This document shows positions 7,565 through 15,028 of a DNA stretch of 33,627 bases, piece by piece. The stretch is from Eubacterium sp. (GTDB taxonomy: Bacteria > Bacillota > Clostridia > Lachnospirales > Lachnospiraceae). Location of the stretch: assembly GCA_017459345.1 (NCBI GenBank), contig JAFUDC010000105.1:1-33627 (forward strand), read 5' to 3'. Under the pieces are notes generated by a model. That model worked only from the letters and a program-made list of their open reading frames with translations, made no database searches and was not told the DNA's origin. How positions within the stretch are numbered: the stretch's first letter is position 1; every line of letters begins with the position of its first letter. Both the position numbers and the translations under genes were made by a program.

Positions 7565-8767
7565 CTAATGCATGCGGATTCGATTAATCACATCAAGATC
7601 CTTCACCGCTTCTTCAAACTCTTCTTCTTTCATGATTCCGGTGACGAATGCCTTCTCCCTGATTTCTTCGATGGAAATGTAGTCTACCTGACCAAAAATA
7701 TCCTGAATCTTCTCCTCGGGAGTGTCTCCGGCAAGCCTTACAAAGAATCTCCGCTCGGATTGTCCGCTGTCGCCCAGGATGAGCTTGTCAGGATTCCAGT
7801 TTATCTTCACATTCTTCCCTAAATGTTTTACAGCATCCACAACATCGGCAGCTACGGCACTGGCTGTGGGCAGGCTTCCTGCTCCTCTGCCGTAGAACAT
7901 GAGATCATCCACCATATTGCCGTGAACATAGACCGCATTGAATACGTCCCGCACCGGGGCAAGGGGATGTTCTCCCGCAATCAGCATGGGAGCAACTCTG
8001 GCATAGACTTTTCCACCTTTTTCGTAGCTCTGTCCAATCAGCTTGATGGCCATGCCAAGCTTTCTGGCATAGAGGAAGTCCTCTGCGGATATCTTAGTGA
8101 TCCCCTCTGTGGGAATATCCTCAAAATCAACCTGCCTCTCATATGCCAGGGAGGTGAGAATGGCAATCTTGCGGCAGGCATCCCAGCCTTCTATATCTGC
8201 TTCCGGATGAAGCTCTGCATATCCTTTGGCCTGAGCCTCTTTCAATACTTCGTCAAAATCAGCTCCTTCTTCTTCCATCCTGGTAAGCATATAATTGGTG
8301 GTCCCGTTCAGGATACCGGCAATCTCCTCAATGACATCGGCAGAAAGACTGGAGATCAGCGGGCGGATGATGGGAATACCGCCGCCGACACTGGCCTCAA
8401 AAAGAAAATTGCTGGTCTTTTCCCTGGCGATGGCAATCAGCTCTGCCCCGTGTTTGGCCACCAGCTCCTTGTTGGATGTGGCCACGCTTCTGCCCTGCAG
8501 CAGGGCAGTCTTGACAAATGTATAGGCCGGCTCAAGACCACCCATACACTCAACCACAACCTGAATATCCGAATCATTCTTAATCAGTTCATAATCATGA
8601 ACAACCTTATCCTCATTGGGGTCTCCGGGGAATTCCCGAAGATCAAGGATTTTCGTCACTTCTATTCTTTCTCCTGCTTTTTTCTCAATAGAATCTGCAT
8701 TGGTCTGTAGTACAGTTACCACGCCTTTTCCAATTGTGCCATATCCCAGCACCGCAACCTTAACCAT
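7565..8767 (-). CDS. hom: homoserine dehydrogenase
   Basis: Reduces aspartate semialdehyde to homoserine, the branch to threonine and methionine. The N-terminus is a Rossmann nucleotide site (VAVLGYGTIGKGVV, residues about 4-17); catalytic-domain features follow, including GGGIPIIRPL, ILNGTTNYMLTRM, GYAELHPEADIEGWDACRK and FYGRGAGSLPTASAVAADVVD. A C-terminal segment (about 335-400, RRFFVRLAGDTPEEKIQDIFGQ) looks like a short ACT regulatory domain. GGGAGG precedes the ATG. It lies 44 bases after the ACT-protein gene and immediately before lysC, so the three are read as one operon for control of the aspartate branch. Confidence 0.96.
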   Translation of the reverse strand: MVKVAVLGYGTIGKGVVTVLQTNADSIEKKAGERIEVTKILDLREFPGDPNEDKVVHDYELIKNDSDIQVVVECMGGLEPAYTFVKTALLQGRSVATSNKELVAKHGAELIAIAREKTSNFLFEASVGGGIPIIRPLISSLSADVIEEIAGILNGTTNYMLTRMEEEGADFDEVLKEAQAKGYAELHPEADIEGWDACRKIAILTSLAYERQVDFEDIPTEGITKISAEDFLYARKLGMAIKLIGQSYEKGGKVYARVAPMLIAGEHPLAPVRDVFNAVYVHGNMVDDLMFYGRGAGSLPTASAVAADVVDAVKHLGKNVKINWNPDKLILGDSGQSERRFFVRLAGDTPEEKIQDIFGQVDYISIEEIREKAFVTGIMKEEEFEEAVKDLDVINRIRMH

Positions 8768-8811
8768 CTTTATCCTCCCATAAATAACGCATGCTATTTT
8801 CCGACTATAAT

Positions 8812-9255
8812 TTACTCTGCCGACACTATCTTCAGATGATGGATCCCCGGGGCTCCTCTGATCTTCTCAAACAGTTCTGACACATCTGCCGTGATGGACA
8901 GAACCAGTACACTCAAGGTGATCAGGGCAATATGATTGACCGGGATGCTCTGGTGAATAGACAGCACATTGGCCTGACAGTCAGCCACGGCCTTTAGGAC
9001 ATTGGACAGATATCCGGGCTGGTCTTCCATCTCCATCACGAAAGTAATCGTCTTCCCCTCAATCTTCTCATGAATGGGGAAGACATCATCCTTGTACTTA
9101 TAATAAGAACTCCGGCTGATACCCACCAGGTCTATGGCCTCCTGGATTTTCTCCACCCTGCCTGAACTCAGCAGAGTATTGACCTGGGCCACCTTTTTCA
9201 GGACTTCGGGTAAAGCCTTCTCATGAACCATATAGTATTTGAATCCCTTATTCAT
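8812..9255 (-). CDS. ACT domain protein of the PheB/UPF0735 type
   Basis: A 147-residue protein. The N-terminal half (KYYMVHEKALPEVLKKVAQ, then EAIDLVGISRSSYYKYKDDVF) resembles a small helix-turn-helix-like region, and the C-terminal half is an ACT domain (TITFVMEMEDQPGYLSNVLK through IHHLKIVS). This is the PheB/UPF0735 family found beside hom in many Firmicutes; its molecular job is not firmly known, though ACT domains usually bind amino acids. AGAGGA precedes the ATG. It is the first gene of the hom-lysC operon, following a structured leader, so an amino-acid-sensing regulatory role is plausible but unproven. Confidence 0.88.
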   Translation of the reverse strand: MNKGFKYYMVHEKALPEVLKKVAQVNTLLSSGRVEKIQEAIDLVGISRSSYYKYKDDVFPIHEKIEGKTITFVMEMEDQPGYLSNVLKAVADCQANVLSIHQSIPVNHIALITLSVLVLSITADVSELFEKIRGAPGIHHLKIVSAE

Positions 9256-9273
9256 GGTATTCCTCTAAAAATA

Positions 9274-9361
9274 CGGTTTACGTCCCTTTTACTTCCTGCA
9301 TGAAGCAGATACAGTGAAGCCATGCCGCACCATATATCTGAGAAAGGGAGAGACTAAACCG
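9274..9361 (-). promoter_or_regulatory. structured 5' leader of the ACT-hom-lysC operon
   Basis: Between the promoter (start near 9399) and the ACT gene lie about 144 transcribed bases without a credible gene. On the RNA strand CGGTTTA (9361-9355) pairs perfectly with TAAACCG (9280-9274); inside it TCCCTTT (9349-9343) pairs with AAAGGGA (9289-9283); inside that CAGATA (9340-9335) pairs with TATCTG (9311-9306). An alternative CTGC/GCAG hairpin overlaps the innermost helix. The outer helix is followed by TATTTTT just before the ribosome site. This nested shape suggests a regulatory leader or attenuator. It lacks the T-box anti-terminator signature, and I recognise no riboswitch class. Confidence 0.5.
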
Positions 9362-9405
9362 GCTATATGTTTGCCACCGAAACACATTTGTATGCAACAG
9401 AAAGA

Positions 9406-9434
9406 ATAATAACATATATTTTCGATTGATGCAA
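9406..9434 (-). promoter_or_regulatory. promoter for the ACT-hom-lysC operon
   Basis: Extended -10 TGTTATTAT (TATTAT at 9411-9406), 17-base spacer, and a partial -35 TTGCAT (9434-9429). It lies about 150 bases before the ACT gene. Confidence 0.72.
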
Positions 9435-9486
9435 CTGAAATCAGCCATTTTATTGTTCTTAATCGTGTGCAAAATAGTTGAATCGC

Positions 9487-9522
9487 AAAAAAGGCAGACA
9501 CCATATCAATATGGCATCTGCC
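9487..9522 (-). terminator. strong intrinsic terminator after the HD-domain gene
   Basis: Minus strand GGCAGATGCCATAT pairs with ATATGGTGTCTGCC (one wobble) around a tight loop, followed by TTTTTT. It lies directly after the HD-domain gene and ends the EF-G-like/HD operon. Confidence 0.92.
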
Positions 9523-9531
9523 CTTTACTCA

Positions 9532-10098
9532 TTATCTTACCGGATCAAAATCTACAACTACATCTCTGAACACATGATCTACCATAAGGCAGAACTCCTC
9601 ATACTCCGGATAATCCTCCAGGTCCTTCAAGGACTGACAAAGTCCCCGGTAATACCATCCCTGCTTGCTCTTATCCTTCATATTAAAGCGATCCCAGAGC
9701 TCCTCTCCCACACATTCATAATCATGATGGAGGGAACGTACATTGGACAGCTTGTCTCCAAGTGCGATGAGCTTCACTCCCTGTACTGTCTCTTCTTCCA
9801 GATGCTTAAGCGTGTTACGTTTTCGTTCTTCCCAGGAAAGTGCCTTATCTTCGCTCTCGGCGCATACCATGGAGGCAACCCGCTCACCGAATTCCTCGCG
9901 GATCACATCTATGGTAACCATCTCGCAATCCTCCACCGTATCGTGGAGTACCGCTGCGGCAATGATCTCCGGATCATCCGTCATTCGGGCAACAATCATG
10001 CCCACTTCCATGGGATGAAATATATATGGTAAATGTGTCCCCTTGCGAACCTGTCCCCTGTGGGCCTTGGTCGCAAATGCAATCGCCTTATTGATCAT
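9532..10098 (-). CDS. HD-domain protein resembling small alarmone hydrolases
   Basis: The 188-residue protein is built on the HD metal-hydrolase fold of the RelA/SpoT hydrolase region. It keeps the expected residues: His28 (YIFHPMEV), His52-Asp53 and Glu56-Asp57 (LHDTVED), and Asp115 with Asn119 (GDKLSNVR). This pattern matches stand-alone (p)ppGpp hydrolases (SAH/MESH1-like), which remove the 3'-diphosphate; no synthetase domain is present. The C-terminal 60 residues (WDRFNMKDKSKQGWYYRGLCQSL) are less familiar. The ATG is two bases after the stop of the EF-G-like gene, with AAGGAG inside that gene's end, so translation is probably coupled. Substrate is inferred; other nucleotides are possible. 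Confidence 0.8.
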   Translation of the reverse strand: MINKAIAFATKAHRGQVRKGTHLPYIFHPMEVGMIVARMTDDPEIIAAAVLHDTVEDCEMVTIDVIREEFGERVASMVCAESEDKALSWEERKRNTLKHLEEETVQGVKLIALGDKLSNVRSLHHDYECVGEELWDRFNMKDKSKQGWYYRGLCQSLKDLEDYPEYEEFCLMVDHVFRDVVVDFDPVR

Positions 10099-10100
10099 AA

Positions 10101-12194
10101 TTATTTTTCATTCTCCTTCTCAGCCTCAGCCTCTTTGAGCACCTTTTCCTGTGCATCTGCAGGCATCTGTTCATATCTGCTGAATTCATAGGAGAACTCA
10201 CCGCTTCCACCTGTCATGGATCTTAAGTCTGTGGAATATCCTACAAGACTTGCCAGCGGAATATCTGCTTCCAGCTCCTGTCTTCCGCCCGGAAGCGGGT
10301 TCATGCCGAGGATACGGCCGCGGCGCTTATTCAGATCACCCATAACATCACCGGTGTTGGCGTCTAATACATCCACCTTCAGGTTAACGATCGGCTCAAG
10401 GAGAACCGGCTTACAGTTGGGGATAGCATTCTTGAAGGCTGTGATGGCAGCCATCTTGAAGGCCATCTCGGAGGAGTCTACCGGATGGTAGGAACCATCG
10501 ATCAGAGTAGCCTTAACGCCTACTACAGGATAACCTGCAAGCAGACCCTTCTGGCAGGACTCTGCAATACCCTTCTCAACAGCCGGGAAGTAGTTCTTTG
10601 GAACAGCACCGCCGAAGATCTTCTCCTCGAATACATAAGGATTCTCCAGGTCTCCTGAAGGTTCGAAGGTCATCTTTACATCACCATACTGACCATGTCC
10701 GCCGGACTGCTTCTTGTACTTGCCCTGTACTTCAAAGTTACCGCGAATAGTCTCCTTGAAAGCTACTTTGGGCTTAACAAGATCGATCTCAACCTTATAT
10801 CTGTCAGCCAGCTTGCTTCTGACAATCTCAAGATGCTGGTCGCCCAGACCGTAGAGAAGCATCTGGCGGTTTGCCTTATCATTCTCTTCTCTTAAAGTAA
10901 GGTCCTCATCCATCAGCTTCTTAAGAGCAGTGGAAACCTTGTCCTCATCGCCCTTAGCCTTGGTGACATAGCGCATAAAGGTAAATGGTTCAGGCATAGC
11001 AGCCTTATTGAATGCAATCGGGTCAGCCTTGGGTGATAAGGTATCACCTGTCTTGGTCTCAGACAGCTTGGCGATGGCACCGATATCACCGGCATTCAGC
11101 TCACTGACCTCAATCTGCTCTTTTCCGCGGAGAACATAGAGCTTACCGATACGCTCCTCTGTCTCTTTGTCTGCATTATATAAAGAGCAATCAGACTTAA
11201 GCACACCATCAGCTACCTTAACCAGGGAGAAACGTCCTACGAAAGGATCGGCGATGGTCTTGAATACATAAGCGCTGACCGGCTTGCTGACATCAAAGGA
11301 AGCAGTTACTTCTTCACCGGACTTGGTCTTCACTCCGGTAAGCTGGCCTTCCACATTGCCAGGTGCGGAGAAATACTTCACCATGTCATGAAGAAGAACG
11401 TTAGCGCCGTAATCATTGCTGATGGCACCACAGATTACCGGCATGAGGTCACGGCTTGCAACAGATGTAACGATGGCGTTCTTGATCTCCTCATCGGTGA
11501 AAGGCTCCTCAGCGAAGAACTTCTCCATCAGGTCCTCATCTGTCTCGGCAACACCTTCCATGAGCTCCATGCGGAAGGAATCAAGATCATCGTTCTCGCC
11601 CTCCTCAAGAACCTTCTCATCAAAGCTTCCATCTGCCTTAAGAGTACACTCCAGCATCTTGACGATATTGATAAAGCCCTTAAAGTCATGCTCTTCCTTC
11701 AGAGGCATATGGAAAGGAACGATTTTGTTTCCGTAACTGTCACGGAGCTCTTCTACGATAGCGTTGGCATCTACATGCTCATCTTCCACATTGCTGATAT
11801 ATACGATTACCGGAATGCCCCTCTTCTCACAGAAGTCGAAGCTCTTTCTGGTACCTACCTGTACCCCGGACTTGCCGTTGATTACGATAACCGCTGCATC
11901 TGCAACGCTTAAAGCTTCATATACTTCACCGGCAAAGTCAAATAAACCGGGAGTATCAAGTATGTTCACCTTCACGCCGTCAACTTCCAGAGGAATCACT
12001 GAAGCCTGAATAGAAAACTTTCTCTTAATCTCTTCTTTATCATAATCACTGACAGTTCCACCCTCAGCTACTGTTCTTACTCTCTTGATAATACCTGTGG
12101 AAAATGCCATGGACTCAATCAAAGATGTCTTACCACAACCACCGTGTCCAAGTAAAACAACGTTTCTAATCTTATCGGTTGCATAAACGTTCAT
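10101..12194 (-). CDS. EF-G paralogue (elongation factor G-like GTPase)
   Basis: The 697-residue protein has the EF-G domain order: GTPase domain, domain II (about 290-370), domain III, domain IV (about 480-600, including YKKQSGGHGQYGDVKMTFEP) and domain V, with a charged Glu/Lys C-terminal tail. It is not the main EF-G: the P-loop reads GHGGCGKT (16-23), the switch I region (KFSIQASVI) replaces the usual GITI, DTPG (80-83) is kept, and the base-recognition motif NKxD is NVED (135-138), losing the lysine. Paralogues of this kind are common in Clostridia, with unclear roles in translocation, recycling or stress. GGGAGG precedes the ATG. It is first in an operon with the HD-domain gene, behind a leader of about 160 bases. 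Confidence 0.9.
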   Translation of the reverse strand: MNVYATDKIRNVVLLGHGGCGKTSLIESMAFSTGIIKRVRTVAEGGTVSDYDKEEIKRKFSIQASVIPLEVDGVKVNILDTPGLFDFAGEVYEALSVADAAVIVINGKSGVQVGTRKSFDFCEKRGIPVIVYISNVEDEHVDANAIVEELRDSYGNKIVPFHMPLKEEHDFKGFINIVKMLECTLKADGSFDEKVLEEGENDDLDSFRMELMEGVAETDEDLMEKFFAEEPFTDEEIKNAIVTSVASRDLMPVICGAISNDYGANVLLHDMVKYFSAPGNVEGQLTGVKTKSGEEVTASFDVSKPVSAYVFKTIADPFVGRFSLVKVADGVLKSDCSLYNADKETEERIGKLYVLRGKEQIEVSELNAGDIGAIAKLSETKTGDTLSPKADPIAFNKAAMPEPFTFMRYVTKAKGDEDKVSTALKKLMDEDLTLREENDKANRQMLLYGLGDQHLEIVRSKLADRYKVEIDLVKPKVAFKETIRGNFEVQGKYKKQSGGHGQYGDVKMTFEPSGDLENPYVFEEKIFGGAVPKNYFPAVEKGIAESCQKGLLAGYPVVGVKATLIDGSYHPVDSSEMAFKMAAITAFKNAIPNCKPVLLEPIVNLKVDVLDANTGDVMGDLNKRRGRILGMNPLPGGRQELEADIPLASLVGYSTDLRSMTGGSGEFSYEFSRYEQMPADAQEKVLKEAEAEKENEK

Positions 12195-12354
12195 AAATCA
12201 GTTCCTCCCATTAATTTATAAATACTTTCTCATGGTACATATCGTAATCGGCTGTCAGGATAACAGCCTGTTCGAACTACTACCAATCATGGCTCTTCCC
12301 CTTTTTACGATGTTTAAGCTAAGCAGTATTATAATCAAGGTCAGAACAGCCACG
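12195..12354 (-). promoter_or_regulatory. leader region of the EF-G-like gene
   Basis: This is most of the gene-free stretch 12195-12524. From the expected start near 12353, the transcript has about 160 bases before the ATG. It contains a possible 11-codon leader peptide (12255-12290) overlapping the hairpin GGCTGT/ACAGCC (12268-12250), and a second TATAAT-like box (12334-12329) without a good -35. No T tract follows the hairpin, so control, if any, would more likely act on translation. Confidence 0.4.
12255..12290 (-). CDS. possible leader peptide MIGSSSNRLLS
   Basis: Eleven codons, ATG at 12290 and TGA at 12257-12255, preceded by AAGGGG at a good distance. The stop codon falls in the loop edge of the GGCTGT/ACAGCC hairpin, so a ribosome finishing the peptide would cover or open the hairpin. 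Leader peptides are known to control some ribosome-protection GTPases of this superfamily; whether that applies here is speculation, and an 11-codon frame can arise by chance. Confidence 0.35.
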   Translation of the reverse strand: MIGSSSNRLLS

Positions 12355-12359
12355 TTTCT

Positions 12360-12388
12360 ATTCTACCAAAAATCAAGTCCTAATACAA
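12360..12388 (-). promoter_or_regulatory. promoter for the EF-G-like/HD operon
   Basis: -35 TTGTAT (12388-12383), 17-base spacer, extended -10 TGGTAGAAT (TAGAAT at 12365-12360). It is back-to-back with the aroA promoter. Confidence 0.72.
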
Positions 12389-12443
12389 GGGGCGATTTGG
12401 GATTTTGCCAGAAGATATTTTGAGAAAATAATCACAATTTATT

Positions 12444-12472
12444 TTGACACATCCAGATTATGAATGTATTAT
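12444..12472 (+). promoter_or_regulatory. sigma-A promoter for aroA
   Basis: Consensus -35 TTGACA (12444-12449), 17-base spacer, -10 TATTAT (12467-12472). Transcription should start near 12479, about 45 bases before the ATG. Confidence 0.88.
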
Positions 12473-12524
12473 GTTATTCAGAACCATGCGGGAGCAAAAA
12501 GCATGCGCTGTAAAAGGAGAATCT

Positions 12525-13823
12525 ATGAGAACATTAACCAGAACACCATTTGTAAAAGGAACCGTAACGGTTCCTGGAGATAAATCCATCAGTCACCGGG
12601 CGGTCATGTTCGGGGCATTAGCCCAGGGAGATACCACCATCCACGGCTTTCTTAAGGGGGCGGACTGCCTGTCCACCATCGACTGCTTCCGCCGGATGGG
12701 GATTGAGATTGAGGAGACAGATGACCTGATCACGGTTCACGGGAAAGGTCTTCATGGCCTTAAGGAATCGGTTGAGATTCTGGATGTGGGAAACAGCGGA
12801 ACCACCACCAGACTGATCTCCGGCATCCTGGCCGGACAGAACTTTACATCCGTTCTCAGTGGAGATGCTTCCCTGAACACCAGACCCATGAAGAGGATTA
12901 TATCCCCTCTTACCATGATGGGAGCGGATATCAGAAGCTTAAAGGAGAATGACTGTGCCCCTCTCTTAATCAAGGGTCACCCCTTAAAGGCTATCCACTA
13001 TAACTCACCGGTGGCCTCGGCTCAGGTCAAATCCTGCATCCTCCTGGCCGGTCTCTATGCTGATGGAGAGACCAGTGTGACAGAGCCTGCCTTATCCAGG
13101 GATCATACCGAGCGGATGCTCAGATCCTTCGGTGCGGATGTAAGGTCAGAAGGAACCACCTGCACCCTTGTCCCGGGGAAAGCTCTTCACGGCAAGCACA
13201 TTGAGATACCGGGAGACATCTCCTCTGCCGCCTATTTTATCGTGGCAGGTCTGATCACTCCCAATTCCGAGATAGAGATAAGAAACGTGGGAATCAACGA
13301 GACCCGGGCAGGCATCCTTAAGGTCTGCGAATCTATGGGAGGGGATATCCGCTACAAAAACAGGCGGGAAGCCGGCGGTGAGCCGGTGGCAGACCTGATT
13401 GTAAAAAGCTCTGATTTACAGGGGACAGTAATCGAAGGCGATATCATCCCGACTCTGATCGATGAACTCCCGGTCATTGCCCTCATGGCATGTTTTGCAG
13501 ACGGGAAGACCATCATCCGTGATGCTCATGAACTTCGGGTCAAGGAATCCGACCGTATTGAGATCGTCAGCAGAAACTTAAAGGCCATGGGTGCCGACAT
13601 CATCCCCACTGAGGATGGCTTTATCATCAACAGCCGCCAGGATCCGGGCTTCTTCCCTGTCCTTCACGGGGCCAGGATTGAATGCGCTCTTGATCACCGG
13701 ATTGCCATGACCTTTGCCATAGCCGGAATTAACGCTGATGAAGAAACCGTGATCACAGACAGTGACTGCGTGGATGTATCCTACCCGGAGTTTTTCGGGC
13801 AGCTGGACAGCCTCTGCCTGTAA
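12525..13823 (+). CDS. aroA: 3-phosphoshikimate 1-carboxyvinyltransferase (EPSP synthase)
   Basis: Joins shikimate 3-phosphate with phosphoenolpyruvate in the sixth shikimate step toward chorismate. Landmarks are VPGDKSISHRAVMFGALA (Lys20 and following, the first phosphate site), LDVGNSGTTTRLISGIL, LNTRPMKRI, SAQVKSCILLAGLYA, PGDISSAAYFIVAG, RVKESDRIE and CALDHRIAMTFAIAG. The GNSGTT motif resembles Gram-positive-type enzymes more than the E. coli form. I chose the ATG at 12525 (432 residues) because AAAAGGAG lies at the right distance; an in-frame extension upstream would begin inside the promoter. It stands alone, with other aro genes absent from the window, and converges on the lipoprotein gene. 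Confidence 0.96.
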   Translation: MRTLTRTPFVKGTVTVPGDKSISHRAVMFGALAQGDTTIHGFLKGADCLSTIDCFRRMGIEIEETDDLITVHGKGLHGLKESVEILDVGNSGTTTRLISGILAGQNFTSVLSGDASLNTRPMKRIISPLTMMGADIRSLKENDCAPLLIKGHPLKAIHYNSPVASAQVKSCILLAGLYADGETSVTEPALSRDHTERMLRSFGADVRSEGTTCTLVPGKALHGKHIEIPGDISSAAYFIVAGLITPNSEIEIRNVGINETRAGILKVCESMGGDIRYKNRREAGGEPVADLIVKSSDLQGTVIEGDIIPTLIDELPVIALMACFADGKTIIRDAHELRVKESDRIEIVSRNLKAMGADIIPTEDGFIINSRQDPGFFPVLHGARIECALDHRIAMTFAIAGINADEETVITDSDCVDVSYPEFFGQLDSLCL

Positions 13824-13851
13824 AAAAGGGCTGTCCAACTAAAACAGCCCT
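13822..13851 (-). terminator. intrinsic terminator between aroA and the lipoprotein gene
   Basis: AGGGCTGT pairs with ACAGCCCT around a 9-base loop. On the minus strand it is followed by TTTTTT, so it mainly ends the lipoprotein transcript; on the plus strand only CCTTAAT follows, giving weaker termination of aroA. Confidence 0.85.
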
Positions 13852-13857
13852 CCTTAA

Positions 13858-14910
13858 TCAATCATCAAACTCCTGCCTGGTCACTGTCTCAATGACTTCC
13901 TCACACATATCAGCAAATGCACTGTAGTCTGCTCCGATGGCTTCTGCTGTCTCAGTATTGATGGTGGCAATACCATTATTCAGGGTTTTAACCGGTGTGC
14001 TTGCTGGGTCTGCGCCCTTTACCAGCACATCCGCTGCCATATCGGCCGTCTCCCTGCCGACATCCTGATAGTTCACGCCATACCCGCAGAAGGCACCGTT
14101 TAAGGCGAATGAGTCCGCACCTGCATAGTGGGGGATTCTGGCCTTGATGAACTTCCCGTAGATGGCAAGCTCAGCCGTCATGATGGTGTTGTCGGTAGGG
14201 GTAAATACTGCATCCACTTTCTCAGCTATCAGGGCATCTGCAGCCAGGCTTACCTCATCATCGGTGGTTCCTGTTTTTTCAACATAATCGATGCTCTTCC
14301 CATCCAGGAATTCCTTTGCTGCGGCAATCGCTGCGGTGGAGGCATCCTGGCTCTTATCATAGAGAAGACCAACCTTCTTGACATCCGGATTGGAGGCCAG
14401 CATAAGGTTTAAGACAGCTTCTGTATCCAGGGCATCACTGACTCCGGTGATATTGGCTCCCGGAGCCTCCATGGAATCAACCACACCTGCCCCCACCGGG
14501 TCTGAGATGGCAGCAAATACCACCGGAATGGGATGATCTGCGGTGGCTGACTGCATGGCAAGAGCTGCCGGTGTGGCGATGGGTATTATCACATCCACCT
14601 GATCTGCAATCAGCTCAGCGGCAATCTGATCCATGGTAGCGGAATCTGCCTGGCCGTTGAAGGTATATCCCTCATAGTCAAACACTACACCCAGCTCCTC
14701 ACCCTTCGCATCAAGCTCTGCCTCAATGTTGGATTCAATCTGGTTAAGGGAAGCATCGTCCACATATTGGACGATAGCTACCTTGTAGGTTTTTGCCTCG
14801 TCAGCCCCTCTGCTCTCCCCCGGGCCGCCTGTTCCGCCGCAGCCGGTCAGGGCAAAAGCAGCTGTCATCAGCAGCGAAAGACCTGCTGCTATAAACTTAT
14901 CTTTCCTCAT
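13858..14910 (-). CDS. ABC transporter substrate-binding lipoprotein (ABC_sub_bind family)
   Basis: The 350-residue product begins with a lipoprotein signal (KFIAAGLSLLMTAAFALTGC, lipid-anchored Cys24) followed by a flexible Gly/Ser linker. The mature part is the two-lobed periplasmic-binding fold of the ABC_sub_bind family: YKVAIVQYVDDASLNQI, DQVDVIIPIATPAALAMQ, PVVFAAISDPVGAGVV, GANITGVSDALD and KKVGLLYDKSQDAS. Members with known ligands bind tryptophan, tyrosine or related compounds, but the ligand cannot be read from the sequence. The start at 14910 is supported by AAGGGAG just upstream; the frame is open for 20 more codons without a better site. No permease or ATPase genes are adjacent, so partners must lie elsewhere. 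Confidence 0.88.
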   Translation of the reverse strand: MRKDKFIAAGLSLLMTAAFALTGCGGTGGPGESRGADEAKTYKVAIVQYVDDASLNQIESNIEAELDAKGEELGVVFDYEGYTFNGQADSATMDQIAAELIADQVDVIIPIATPAALAMQSATADHPIPVVFAAISDPVGAGVVDSMEAPGANITGVSDALDTEAVLNLMLASNPDVKKVGLLYDKSQDASTAAIAAAKEFLDGKSIDYVEKTGTTDDEVSLAADALIAEKVDAVFTPTDNTIMTAELAIYGKFIKARIPHYAGADSFALNGAFCGYGVNYQDVGRETADMAADVLVKGADPASTPVKTLNNGIATINTETAEAIGADYSAFADMCEEVIETVTRQEFDD

Positions 14911-14976
14911 ATTTTCTCCCTTTCTTCTCTTCATGTAGACGGAATTGTTCCCTGCTTTGAGGCCGGACATATAATC

Positions 14977-15014
14977 GAAAAATCCTGCCTTTGCAATATC
15001 TGCAAAGACAGGAT
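14977..15014 (-). terminator. intrinsic terminator after the AICAR transformylase gene
   Basis: ATCCTG and CTTTGCA pair with TGCAAAG and CAGGAT around a 5-base loop with one internal mismatch, followed on the minus strand by TTTTTCG. It lies 15 bases after the stop. Confidence 0.88.
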
Positions 15015-15028
15015 AAAAGTCTTAAGAA

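Noticed and set aside
7823-8710. A long open frame on the plus strand (about 295 codons) opposite hom.
   Set aside because: It lies wholly antisense to a clear homoserine dehydrogenase, has no family resemblance and reflects codon bias of the real gene.
9278-9504. Two short minus-strand frames upstream of the ACT gene.
   Set aside because: Both cross the promoter, lack ribosome sites and have no protein-like features.
12444-12524. An upstream extension of the aroA frame.
   Set aside because: The first possible start lies within the -35 box of the aroA promoter and lacks a ribosome site; the ATG at 12525 has a good one.
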